Assembly: GCA_001770785.1 (NCBI GenBank)
Contig: MERZ01000078.1
Location: 1-8,300 of the forward strand
From: Burkholderiales bacterium RIFCSPHIGHO2_12_FULL_61_11
Lineage (GTDB): Bacteria > Pseudomonadota > Gammaproteobacteria > Burkholderiales > Burkholderiaceae_C
DNA length: 8,300 bases
Reading direction: 5' to 3'
The first letter of the stretch is position 1. Every line of letters starts with the position of its first letter. This document shows positions 1 to 6,456 of this stretch, in pieces. Both the position numbers and the translations under genes were made by a program. The notes beneath the pieces are model-generated. The model was not told the origin of the DNA. It did not search any database and saw only the letters and a list, made by a program, of their open reading frames with translations.

Positions 1-278
1 CGCTCCCGTCCAGCGGCGCCGGATTCCCAGATGTCGCCGCCGTGAATCCGGATGACACCCGCGGTCGGTTCGACCAGTCCAACCACCAGGCGTGCCAGCG
101 TGGACTTCCCGCAGCCGGACTCACCAACGATCCCCAGTGTCTCACCCGCTGCGAGACTCAGGGAAACACCGTCGACGGCGCGCAGGATCCCCCCCGCCCG
201 CCCAGCTGAAGAGCGGATATTGAAGTGTTTGACGACGCTGTCGACTTCCAGCAAGGGTGGGGTCACGTCAGCGGCCAT
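1..278 (-). CDS. Peptide/nickel-type ABC transporter ATP-binding protein (DppF/OppF-like), N-terminal part only
   Basis: This gene runs leftward off the window; only the first 92 codons are present, starting at the ATG at 278. The product should be the second cytoplasmic ATPase of an Opp/Dpp-type importer, powering uptake together with the DppD-like ATPase just upstream. Visible features are the start [19 protein letters not shown], the conserved [11 protein letters not shown] segment, and a Walker A loop GESGCGKS at residues 52-59. The GESGCGKST form is typical of the OppF/DppF partner. The Q-loop, signature, Walker B and C-terminal region lie outside the window. The start overlaps the end of the preceding gene by 11 bases, indicating translational coupling within one operon. 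The family is secure; the transported substrate is not determined by this fragment. Confidence 0.9.
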   Translation of the reverse strand, partial: MAADVTPPLLEVDSVVKHFNIRSSAGRAGGILRAVDGVSLSLAAGETLGIVGESGCGKSTLARLVVGLVEPTAGVIRIHGGDIWESGAAGRE

Positions 279-1308
279 GTGCCTGATCCTCCAGATTGCC
301 TGCGTCCTCGACGGCCCGGCGCTCAACGGCACCGAGCCTCTTTCCATCCTGGGTGACCCAACAACGGGTCAGATGGCCAGGTGCGACAGCCAGCAGGGAG
401 GGGTGGGTCTTGCAACGCTCCACCGCAAAGGAGCACCGCTCACGGAAGCGGCATCCTGTCGGGAGCGCACTCATGTCGGGTGGCGATCCGGGCAGGGTCG
501 GCAGCTGCCCCCGAGGATGATCTGCCCGCGGGATGGAGCGCAGCAGTCCCCATGTGTAGGGGTGGCGGGAGTCCGCGAAGAGCTGCTCGACAGGCGCCTC
601 CTCCACGATCTCGCCGGCATACATCACCGCCACCCGGTCGCACATTTTGGCAATGACACCCATGTTGTGAGTGATCAGAAGAAGTGCTGTTCCGTGATCG
701 CGAGTCAGTTTCTTCATGAGGTCCAGCACCTGCGCCTGGATGGTCACATCGAGGGCGGTCGTCGGCTCATCCGCGATCAGCAGCTGGGGTTCGTTGAGCA
801 TCGCCAAAGCGATCACGACGCGCTGGCGCATGCCACCCGACATCTGGTGTGGGAAGGAGGCCGCCTGACGTTCGGGGTCCGGCATACCCACGTCCGACAG
901 CGCCTTGTGGATGGCGGCTTGCGCACCCGCCTGGCCTCTGTCGTGAGCCTTCAAGGCCTCGCGCATCTGCCATCCGACCGTGAAAACCGGGTTCAGCGCG
1001 GTCATGGGATTTTGGAATACCAGGCCGGCCTCGGTACCACGTCGGCGCCGCATCGCTTCCTCGTCGAGCGAGAGCAGGTCTGTGCCGTTCAACTCGACCG
1101 AGCCGGACTCGATGCGTCCGGGATTCGACACGAGTCGGAGGAGCGACATGGCGGTCACGCTCTTGCCCGAGCCCGACTCGCCGACCAGACCCAGTGTTTC
1201 GCCCCGCCCCACGGTGAACGACACGCCATCAACGGCGGTGACGGTCCCGTAGCTGGTGTGAAAGCGGGTCGTGAGGTCATTGACCTTCAGAACGGGTAAA
1301 ACATTCAC
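268..1308 (-). CDS. Peptide/nickel-type ABC transporter ATP-binding protein (DppD/OppD-like)
   Basis: This is a cytoplasmic ATPase of 346 residues that energises import of small peptides or similar solutes through an Opp/Dpp-class transporter. All nucleotide-binding elements are intact: Walker A GESGSGKS (43-50), Q-loop Gln99, signature MSGGM (156-160), Walker B LLIADE (176-181) and switch His214. The C-terminal oligopeptide/dipeptide extension is present, with [12 protein letters not shown] near 249-260 and four cysteines at 286, 292, 299 and 316. That cysteine pattern is reported to hold an iron-sulfur cluster in some DppD proteins. The start is GTG at 1308, chosen because GAGGA lies about 8 bases upstream; an ATG at 1304 is out of frame. 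The gene follows the binding-protein gene by 75 bases and overlaps the next ATPase gene by 11. Length is normal for the family. Substrate is unknown. Confidence 0.95.
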   Translation of the reverse strand: MNVLPVLKVNDLTTRFHTSYGTVTAVDGVSFTVGRGETLGLVGESGSGKSVTAMSLLRLVSNPGRIESGSVELNGTDLLSLDEEAMRRRRGTEAGLVFQNPMTALNPVFTVGWQMREALKAHDRGQAGAQAAIHKALSDVGMPDPERQAASFPHQMSGGMRQRVVIALAMLNEPQLLIADEPTTALDVTIQAQVLDLMKKLTRDHGTALLLITHNMGVIAKMCDRVAVMYAGEIVEEAPVEQLFADSRHPYTWGLLRSIPRADHPRGQLPTLPGSPPDMSALPTGCRFRERCSFAVERCKTHPSLLAVAPGHLTRCWVTQDGKRLGAVERRAVEDAGNLEDQAHGR

Positions 1309-1337
1309 GTAGCAATTCCTCAGGTAGTCCCTTGGGA

Positions 1338-1378
1338 CCTTCGGACCACCTGACTCGATGTTCCAAAAGGTCCGAAGG
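1338..1378 (-). promoter_or_regulatory. Intercistronic stem-loop between binding-protein gene and ATPase gene
   Basis: A perfect 10-bp inverted repeat, CCTTCGGACC (1338-1347) and GGTCCGAAGG (1369-1378), flanks a 21-base loop. It lies just after the stop codon of the binding-protein gene (1384) and before the ribosome-binding site of the ATPase gene. On the transcribed strand no run of T follows, so it does not look like a full intrinsic terminator. By analogy with other ABC operons, such a hairpin can protect the upstream message or allow partial termination, giving more binding protein than ATPase; that role is inferred. Confidence 0.6.
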
Positions 1379-1383
1379 CGGGT

Positions 1384-2901
1384 TTACTTGAGGACCACGC
1401 TGGACAGGAAGGTGCGTGACAAGGTTGAATCTGGTTTTGCAGACAGCACCTTGCTGCTGTGCGCGACCCAGGCATTGCGAGCGGCAACCGTGATATCGGG
1501 GAAGACCAGGTCGTCCTCCATCTGCGCCACCTTCGCCAACTGTGCGGTGTAGTCCTCGGCCGCGCCGCTTTGAGCCTTGGCAATGAGGGCCGACAGCTCC
1601 GGAGGATTCGGGCCCTGCCGGCCGGGCCGCGGCATCAGGTAGAACAGCGGGTCCGCCTGATAGGCATACTCGTTGTCCATGATCTCGTAGTCGGCCTTGT
1701 TCTGCTTGTCGAGCCAGACCGCGTTCTGATTGGCCTGGATGGTGACGCGGATACCTGCCTGCGCCATCTGCGTCTTGAGGAGCTCCGCGAACCGGTCCAG
1801 GTAGGTCGCGTAGCCAGCCAGGTGATTCAGGGTGATGTCGATACCGTTCGGGTAACCCGCCTTGGCCAGTAGCGCCTTGGCCTGGGCGATGTCGTGCTTC
1901 TGATACTTGAGGTCCGAGAGCTTGGGGGCCCAGGTATACGAGGGTGGGACCTGAGCGCTCGGAATTCCCTCGCCCAGAAAGGCCCCCTGGACGATTTCTG
2001 CACGGTTCAGTGCCAGGGACATGGCTCGGCGGAAATCGGGGTTGCTGAAGGGCGCGCGATTGGTGTTGATGTTCAGCCGCACCGTGTTGGTGGAACTGAC
2101 GGCGTCCGTGGTGATGGCAGGATTACCCTTGAGCTGCAGCTTGCTCTCTGCGCTGGGGAACATGAGGTCGATCTGGCCTGACTTCAGTGCCGCGATCTGC
2201 GCAGACTGCTCGGGCATGTAGCGAATCGTCAGGTCGGAAACCTGGACGTCCACCTCCTTGTTCCAGTAGTTGTCATTGCGCTTTAGAACCAATTGGGTAT
2301 TGGGGCTGTAGGAGACCATCTGAAAGGGGCCGGTCCCCATCATCTCCCGTTTGGGATCATGGCTCTGCGCCCACTTTTGGCTAAGAATTGCCGACCCAAC
2401 GACAAACGGGCTTCCCAGGTTAAGGAGAAAGCCTGCGTCAGGTTGTTTGAGTTTGAAGCGGACGCTGCGATCATTGACCTTGCTGACCGAGTCCAGGGAT
2501 TTGAAACGATCCTTGGCGTAAGGAAGACCCCGCTCGATGAGTCTCTGAAAGGAAAACACCACGTCATCCGCGACAACGGGACTCCCATCGGAAAACTTTG
2601 CGCCATCGCGCAGCGTGAACTCATAGGCGGTCTGACTCGCATCAGTCGACCACTTGCTAGCAAGAACGGGAACGATCTTGCCATCAGCATCTGCTCTGAC
2701 AAGCCCCTCGTAAACAAGCTGCCAGACATACCATGTACGAATTTGAGAGGATTGTGTCGGGTCGAAGGTCTGTGGCACGACATCCTCAGCGACGACCAGG
2801 CTGGAGGTTTTGTTACTTTGGCTCTGCGCGACGCTGATTGACGCCATCATCAGGATACCCACCGCCAATAAACCGGTAAAGCGACGAACTGTGGACCGCA
2901 T
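1384..2901 (-). CDS. Periplasmic solute-binding protein, family 5 (peptide/nickel ABC transporter, DppA/OppA-like)
   Basis: This is the 505-residue periplasmic receptor that would capture a peptide-like solute and deliver it to the ABC importer whose ATPases follow. Residues 1-25 form a Sec signal peptide (MRSTVRR, a hydrophobic stretch, then SVA before Gln26). There is no lipobox cysteine, so the mature protein is probably free in the periplasm. The family-5 signature region is clear: LASKWSTDASQTAYEFTLRD, then SDGSPVVADDVVFSFQRL at about 104-121, and MGTGPFQMVSY at 188-198. The ATG at 2901 was chosen over a GTG 42 bases upstream because it gives a clean signal peptide and has AAGGAG 5 bases ahead. 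Length is typical. Family 5 members bind dipeptides, oligopeptides, nickel, opines, glutathione or sugars, so the ligand cannot be read from sequence. The gene is first in a leftward operon and divergent from the Bug-receptor operon. Confidence 0.93.
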   Translation of the reverse strand: MRSTVRRFTGLLAVGILMMASISVAQSQSNKTSSLVVAEDVVPQTFDPTQSSQIRTWYVWQLVYEGLVRADADGKIVPVLASKWSTDASQTAYEFTLRDGAKFSDGSPVVADDVVFSFQRLIERGLPYAKDRFKSLDSVSKVNDRSVRFKLKQPDAGFLLNLGSPFVVGSAILSQKWAQSHDPKREMMGTGPFQMVSYSPNTQLVLKRNDNYWNKEVDVQVSDLTIRYMPEQSAQIAALKSGQIDLMFPSAESKLQLKGNPAITTDAVSSTNTVRLNINTNRAPFSNPDFRRAMSLALNRAEIVQGAFLGEGIPSAQVPPSYTWAPKLSDLKYQKHDIAQAKALLAKAGYPNGIDITLNHLAGYATYLDRFAELLKTQMAQAGIRVTIQANQNAVWLDKQNKADYEIMDNEYAYQADPLFYLMPRPGRQGPNPPELSALIAKAQSGAAEDYTAQLAKVAQMEDDLVFPDITVAARNAWVAHSSKVLSAKPDSTLSRTFLSSVVLK

Positions 2902-2906
2902 GCAAA

Positions 2907-2912
2907 CTCCTT
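2907..2912 (-). promoter_or_regulatory. Ribosome-binding site of the family-5 binding protein
   Basis: AAGGAG on the minus strand lies 5 bases upstream of the ATG at 2901. It decides the start in favour of this ATG over the in-frame GTG at 2943, which would add 14 residues ahead of the signal peptide and sits inside a hairpin. Confidence 0.8.
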
Positions 2913-2929
2913 CTCCGTTGATGACTACA

Positions 2930-2946
2930 CAGGTGACCGCCACCTG
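2930..2946 (-). promoter_or_regulatory. Short leader hairpin upstream of the binding-protein gene
   Basis: CAGGTG and CACCTG form a perfect 6-bp stem around a 5-base loop in the predicted 5' leader, between the -10 box (2959-2964) and the ribosome-binding site (2907-2912). It could affect message stability or translation. Nothing further supports a function, and the corresponding leader of the divergent operon has no equivalent hairpin. Confidence 0.35.
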
Positions 2947-2947
2947 A

Positions 2948-3028
2948 CCTGCAAAATTATTCTAGGACTGATATTAAAAAAGAAAAACTAATTAAAACTA
3001 CAACCATACATTAGTATTTCTTACGAAT
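2948..3028 (-). promoter_or_regulatory. Promoter-operator block of the ABC transporter operon (mirror copy of the one at 3476-3555)
   Basis: Read on the minus strand from 3028, this AT-rich block starts ATTCGTAAGAAATACTAAT. It contains two TAGTTTT half-sites 10 bases apart (start to start) and a degenerate inverted half-site AATACTA, 11 bases ahead of the first TAGTTTT. The 45-bp core (3028 to 2984) matches the block at 3476-3520 at 40 of 45 positions. A -10 hexamer TAGAAT (5 of 6 to consensus) lies at 2959-2964, 57 bases ahead of the start codon. No good -35 box is seen at the expected spacing, where T-rich operator sequence lies instead, so activator dependence is plausible. The regulator is not encoded in the window. 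Confidence 0.65.
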
Positions 3029-3270
3029 TTCGGTTGCCTTCCGTCCGCCATCAGAGGGGTCTGGTTTCGGCCGGCCGCAACACCTCCTGTGAGAACTTCT
3101 TTTGCTGCGTCTGGATCAGCCAGCAGACGTTCAATGTCATGGCTGATTTTTAGCTGATGAGCGATCTGCTGCTTCTGTTTGATGGTGGCGCGCCGAAGGC
3201 TATCGATCTACCCCTTCGCTACACGAACGCGCTCGAGTGCTGCTTTGCGCGCCTCAGCGTCTTCGTGCAA
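2998..3270 (-). pseudogene. Remnant of an unrecognised coding sequence, interrupted by an in-frame stop
   Basis: On the minus strand one frame reads like real protein. It runs LHEDAEARKAALERVRVAKG, then an in-frame TAG (3208-3210), then 69 open codons beginning IDSLRRATIKQKQQIAHQ and including HDIERLLADPDAAKEVL, ending at a TAG at 2998-3000. The composition (Lys/Gln/Glu/Ala-rich, helix-like) is unlike random GC-rich noise. A single CAG-to-TAG change would join the two parts. There is no plausible start codon with a ribosome-binding site, so no product is expected. I do not recognise the family. The last codons run into the promoter-operator block of the ABC operon. It may be the relic of a gene lost from this intergenic region, or chance. 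Confidence 0.3.
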
Positions 3271-3475
3271 GCGCGGTGCGATGAACACACCAGAAACAGC
3301 GCTAACGTCGCAGGCCAGGCATGCCAACCGGCAAGCGATCCAACCGGCCCCTGCCCGGACTCCGAGCCGAAAAAACACAAGAAAGCATCCAGCGAACCCA
3401 TCTTGGAACTCAAGCCCCGAGCGGTGGGACCTGACGCTCGGGGCATAGCGCGAGGCAATCCAGCGCTCGCCAAGG
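3029..3475. other. Central part of the divergent intergenic region, no intact gene
   Basis: These 447 bases separate the two mirrored promoter blocks. They are GC-rich, unlike the AT-rich blocks on each side. I see no intact gene: the short open frames on both strands lack ribosome-binding sites and recognisable domains. The stretch contains the broken reading frame described at 2998-3270 and the hairpin at 3414-3444. It is long for a simple divergent promoter, and a regulator gene may once have stood here. That idea is inference. Confidence 0.6.
3414..3444. repeat. Perfect 10-bp inverted repeat (hairpin) in the intergenic region
   Basis: GCCCCGAGCG (3414-3423) and CGCTCGGGGC (3435-3444) form a perfect GC-rich stem with an 11-base loop. 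On the minus strand it is followed by TTGAGTT, a poor U-tract; on the plus strand by ATAGCG. It could be a weak terminator of the lost leftward gene or a structured relic. It does not overlap the promoter block that starts at 3476. Confidence 0.55.
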
Positions 3476-3555
3476 ATTCGTAAGAAAAACTAATCTATTG
3501 TTGTAGTTTTGATAAGTTTTATTTTTGAATGCCAGGCTTAAAATAAATTTCCAGA
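3476..3555 (+). promoter_or_regulatory. Promoter-operator block of the Bug-receptor/catabolic operon (mirror copy of the one at 2948-3028)
   Basis: The block starts ATTCGTAAGAAAAACTAAT. Half-sites are AAAACTA (3486-3492), TAGTTTT (3504-3510, inverted relative to the first with an 11-base spacer) and AAGTTTT (3514-3520, in phase 10 bases on). The same arrangement occurs in inverted orientation at 3028-2984. A -10 hexamer TAAAAT (5 of 6 to consensus) lies at 3539-3544, 56 bases before the ATG at 3601, nearly the same spacing as in the divergent operon. The -35 region is poor. Conservation on both sides argues for a shared regulator that binds the repeated half-sites; which family it belongs to cannot be told from sequence. 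Confidence 0.65.
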
Positions 3556-3587
3556 TCCTATTTTTTGGCCCTTGATTCAACATTCCC

Positions 3588-3592
3588 GGAGG
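3588..3592 (+). promoter_or_regulatory. Ribosome-binding site of the Bug-type receptor gene
   Basis: GGAGG lies 8 bases ahead of the ATG at 3601. It supports that ATG over the in-frame TTG at 3565, which would place 12 extra residues before the signal peptide. Confidence 0.8.
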
Positions 3593-3600
3593 TCCGTGTC

Positions 3601-4572
3601 ATGCGAAAACGTTTCCTGTTGCTTACTCTTGCCCTTGCCGCCCTGGCGGCTGTGTCGTTGCCGAGCCTGGCGGCCTATCCCGAAAAGCCGATCCGCCTGA
3701 TCGTGCCGTCGGCCCCGGGCGGCGCGCCTGACATTCTGATGCGCGCGCTGGCCACCCAGATGTCGCAGCAGATGGGCGTGCCTATCGTGATCGACAACAA
3801 GCCCGGTGGTTCCTACGTGATCGGCACCATGGACCTGATCCGTTCGCCGGCCGACGGCTACACGCTGGCCTACGGCAACGTCGTCTCATTGGCCACCAAC
3901 CGTTCCCTGCTGGCCAACGTGCCGTACGACGTGGACCGCGACCTCACGCTGGTCGGCAATGTGCTGCGCGCTGTCAACCTGATGGTGGTCAACAACAGCG
4001 TGCCGGTCAAGAACGTGCCCGAGCTGATCGCCTATGCGAAAAAGAACCCGGGCAAGATCGCTTTTGCATCGGATGGCAACGGCACCACGGCTCACTTGGG
4101 GGTCGAGCTCTTCAAGTCCATGACCGGCACCTACATGTTGCACGTGCCCTACCGGGCGGCGACAGCGGCCATTACCGATGTCATCAGCGGCAACGTCCAG
4201 CTCATGATGGCCAACACCCCGGTCACCGGGCCGCATGTGCAGACGGGCCGCGTGCGGGCACTGGGCATCTCCGCGACCCAGCGTTCGCCAGCCTACCCGG
4301 ACATTCCCACCATTGCCGAGCAGGGTGTGCCCGGCTTTGAAGTGGTGGCTTGGGGTGGCCTGGTCGGTCCGGCGAAGATGCCGGCTGAGATCGTAGCGCG
4401 ACTCAATGCCGAGATGCGCAAGGCGCTGGCCAATCCGGTGGTGCAGGAACGCTTCCGCGGTCTGGGTATTGAGGCATCCCCCAGCACGCCCGAGGAATTC
4501 CGTGAGCTCGCGCGTCGCGAGGCGGTCAAGTGGGAAAAGGTCATCAAGTTCTCGGGCGCCAAGGTCGACTAG
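3601..4572 (+). CDS. Bug-family tripartite tricarboxylate transporter substrate-binding protein
   Basis: This 323-residue periplasmic receptor belongs to the Bug/TctC family (tripartite tricarboxylate transporter receptor). Residues 1-25 are a signal peptide (MRKRFLLLTLALAALAAV, then SLAA before Tyr26). The mature protein opens with YPEKPIRLIVPSAPGGAPD, the hallmark of the family, followed by ADGYTLAYGN (84-93) and WGGLVGPAKMPAEIV (251-265). Known Bug proteins bind carboxylates and amino acids such as aspartate, glutamate or nicotinate. No TctA or TctB membrane genes are in the window, so it is an orphan receptor, as is common for this family in Burkholderiales; it may share membrane components encoded elsewhere or act as a sensor. 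It is the first gene of the rightward operon, and the next start codon follows its stop by 20 bases. The ligand is probably related to the substrate of the enzymes downstream (inference). Confidence 0.95.
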   Translation: MRKRFLLLTLALAALAAVSLPSLAAYPEKPIRLIVPSAPGGAPDILMRALATQMSQQMGVPIVIDNKPGGSYVIGTMDLIRSPADGYTLAYGNVVSLATNRSLLANVPYDVDRDLTLVGNVLRAVNLMVVNNSVPVKNVPELIAYAKKNPGKIAFASDGNGTTAHLGVELFKSMTGTYMLHVPYRAATAAITDVISGNVQLMMANTPVTGPHVQTGRVRALGISATQRSPAYPDIPTIAEQGVPGFEVVAWGGLVGPAKMPAEIVARLNAEMRKALANPVVQERFRGLGIEASPSTPEEFRELARREAVKWEKVIKFSGAKVD

Positions 4573-4592
4573 GCTCTAACCGGATTTCCCCC

Positions 4593-5708
4593 ATGAGTCC
4601 CTGGCACGCAGCCCGGCCCGGCGATCCCCTCAGCGCGATCGATACGCCCGCCCTCATTCTTGACCTCCATGCATTCGAGCGCAATCTGGAGCGCATGGCA
4701 GCGGCGCTGCGCGGGCGCAACGTGCGCCTGCGGGCCCATGCCAAGAGCCACAAGTGCCCGCAGATTGCCCTGCGTCAGGTGGCGCTGGGTGCGGGTGGCA
4801 TCTGCTGCCAGAAGGTCAGTGAGGCAGCTGTGTTTGTGGACGCTGGCATCAAGGATATCCTGGTCACCAATGAGGTGATGGGCGATGTCAAGCTGCGCCA
4901 TCTGGTCGCACTGGCACGCACCGCACGCATGGGCGTGTTGGTCGATCACCCGCAGCAGGTGCAGGCGCTGGCCACTGCGGCGCAGGCGCATGCGGTGACG
5001 CTGGATGTCTATGTCGAGATCAATGTCGGTGCGAACCGCTGCGGCGTTGCCCCCGGAGAGGCGGCGGTGCAACTGGCGCGGCAAATTGTCGCCCATCCGC
5101 CGCTGCGTTTTGCCGGCCTGCAGTGCTACCACGGCCCGGCCCAGCATCTGCGCGCGCCGCAGGACCGCGCCGCGGCCATTGGCAGCGCCGTTGAGGCCGC
5201 GCGCATGACCCGGCAGGCCATCGAGGCCTGCGGCATTGCCGTCGAATGCATCACCGGTGCCGGTACCGGCAGCTTCGTGCATGAGCGCGACTCGGGTGTC
5301 TTCAACGAAATCCAGGCCGGCTCCTATATCTTCATGGATCGCGACTACGGCGACAACCAGCGCGGAGAAGGTGACATTGCGTTCGAGCATGCCCTCTTCG
5401 TGCGCACCACCGTCATGAGCCGGACCAGCGCCACGCACGCGGTGGTCGACGCCGGCCTGAAGGCGTCCAGCGTGGACTCGGGCATGCCCACGGTGTGGCA
5501 GCGACCTGATCTACGCTATCTGAAGGCGGCCGACGAGCATGGTGTGCTGAGCACCGCCGATGCCGCCGCGCTGGCGCTGGGCGACCCGCTGATGCTGGTG
5601 CCCGGTCATTGCGACCCGACCGTCAACCTCTATGACGAACTGGTCTGCGTGCGCGGCGAGCAGGTCGAGGCCCTCTGGCCCATTGCCGCGCGCGGCGCAC
5701 TGCTGTGA
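4593..5708 (+). CDS. PLP-dependent fold-type III enzyme, D-threonine aldolase/D-serine dehydratase family
   Basis: This is a 371-residue cytoplasmic enzyme with an alanine-racemase-type barrel followed by a D-serine dehydratase-like C-terminal domain. The N-terminus has IDTPALILDL (16-25). The PLP lysine is expected to be Lys51 in RAHAKSHK (47-54), matching the R-x-H-x-K-T/S-H-K motif of the family. PLP phosphate-binding features include ITGAGTGSF (220-228). Near the end, PGHCDPT carries His339 and Asp341; this H-x-D pair is the divalent-metal site of D-threonine aldolases, whereas D-serine dehydratases have H-x-C. The likely reaction is metal- and PLP-dependent cleavage of a beta-hydroxy-D-amino acid to glycine plus an aldehyde; the specific substrate is unknown, and dehydratase activity is not excluded. 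The ATG at 4593 was chosen because earlier in-frame starts lie inside the preceding gene. It has only a weak ribosome-binding site, and its stop overlaps the next start. Confidence 0.88.
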   Translation: MSPWHAARPGDPLSAIDTPALILDLHAFERNLERMAAALRGRNVRLRAHAKSHKCPQIALRQVALGAGGICCQKVSEAAVFVDAGIKDILVTNEVMGDVKLRHLVALARTARMGVLVDHPQQVQALATAAQAHAVTLDVYVEINVGANRCGVAPGEAAVQLARQIVAHPPLRFAGLQCYHGPAQHLRAPQDRAAAIGSAVEAARMTRQAIEACGIAVECITGAGTGSFVHERDSGVFNEIQAGSYIFMDRDYGDNQRGEGDIAFEHALFVRTTVMSRTSATHAVVDAGLKASSVDSGMPTVWQRPDLRYLKAADEHGVLSTADAAALALGDPLMLVPGHCDPTVNLYDELVCVRGEQVEALWPIAARGALL

Positions 5709-6427
5709 ACCTGGAAGAACGCAAGGATCTCGCGGCCGTTTTCCGCGGCGCCGCCATGTTCAGCGGGCAGGCCGGTGTCTGCAGCCATTTCAGCCTGAGG
5801 GTGAGTGCTGACCCATTGCTGTTCTTGCTCAACCCGTGGGGCATGTACTTTTCCGAAGCCCGGGCCAGCGAGCTGATGCTGGTCGACGCGCACGGCGTTG
5901 ACCAGCTCGGGGGACGTGACGGCGGCTTTGCCGCATTCAACATCCATGCGCAGATTCATGCCATTCATCCCGAGGCGCACTGCGTACTGCACACGCACAT
6001 GCCTTACGCGACCGCGCTCACGATGCTCGAGAACGGCCGGCTGGAAGCTGCTTCGCAGGAGGCCTTGCGCTTCTATGACGATGTCGCTTACGACGACAGC
6101 TACAACGGCCTGGCGCATGATGCCGGCGAAGGTGAACGCATCGCCCGCCAGATGGGCGACAAACATGTGCTGTTCCTGGCGCACCACGGCGTGATCGTGG
6201 TCGGGTCTTCGGTCGCCCAGGCCTTTGATCGGCTCTATTACCTGGAGCGCGCGGCGGAGCTGCAGGTCAAGGCCATGAGCTGCAACCGGCCGCTGCGGCT
6301 GGTCCCGCACGACATTGCGAAAAAAACGGCGAACCAGTTCGGGCGCGAGCGCGAGCACTGGGCGCGGCTGCATCTGGATGCGCTGCGCCGCAAGCTCGAT
6401 CACGAACACCCCGAGTACGCGAGCTGA
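5705..6427 (+). CDS. Class II aldolase/adducin-domain protein
   Basis: This 240-residue protein has the class II aldolase/adducin fold. The zinc-binding histidines are present: HTH at 96-98 and His161 in AHHGVIVVG (159-167). Spacing from His81 to His96 equals that between His77 and His92 of L-fuculose-phosphate aldolase. On that alignment the catalytic Glu73 of fuculose aldolase corresponds to Ala77 here. The protein is therefore likely one of the adducin-like members that keep the metal site but do not carry out classical aldol cleavage; decarboxylase, dehydratase or other metal-dependent chemistry is possible. The start is GTG at 5705, overlapping the previous stop by four bases (GTGA), without a clear Shine-Dalgarno, so translation is probably coupled. 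Within the operon it may act on a carbonyl or hydroxyacid product of the neighbouring enzymes; this is inference. Confidence 0.88.
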   Translation: MNLEERKDLAAVFRGAAMFSGQAGVCSHFSLRVSADPLLFLLNPWGMYFSEARASELMLVDAHGVDQLGGRDGGFAAFNIHAQIHAIHPEAHCVLHTHMPYATALTMLENGRLEAASQEALRFYDDVAYDDSYNGLAHDAGEGERIARQMGDKHVLFLAHHGVIVVGSSVAQAFDRLYYLERAAELQVKAMSCNRPLRLVPHDIAKKTANQFGREREHWARLHLDALRRKLDHEHPEYAS

Positions 6428-6456
6428 TCGAACACGAAACCACAAAAGGAATAAAC

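Noticed and set aside
52..1299. Long plus-strand open frame of 415 codons opposite the DppD-like ATPase gene
   Set aside because: It is the antisense shadow of a gene with all ABC ATPase motifs; its translation has no recognisable domain and there is no ribosome-binding site.
1338..1378. Rho-independent terminator after the binding-protein gene
   Set aside because: The stem is perfect, but no T-run follows on the transcribed strand and the loop is 21 bases, so it is listed as an intercistronic stem-loop instead.
2902..2943. In-frame GTG at 2943 as start of the family-5 binding protein
   Set aside because: It lies within a leader hairpin, has no ribosome-binding site, and would put 14 residues before a normal signal peptide; the ATG at 2901 has AAGGAG at good spacing.
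3157..3483. Plus-strand open frame of 108 codons in the intergenic region
   Set aside because: It has no ribosome-binding site or recognisable domain, it runs through the hairpin into the promoter block, and the opposite strand reads more like protein.
4569..5438. Minus-strand open frame of 289 codons opposite the PLP enzyme gene
   Set aside because: It is an antisense shadow of a conserved enzyme with intact PLP and metal motifs.
5630..6445. Minus-strand open frame of 271 codons opposite the adducin-like gene
   Set aside because: It is an antisense shadow spanning two real genes, with no domain or start signal.
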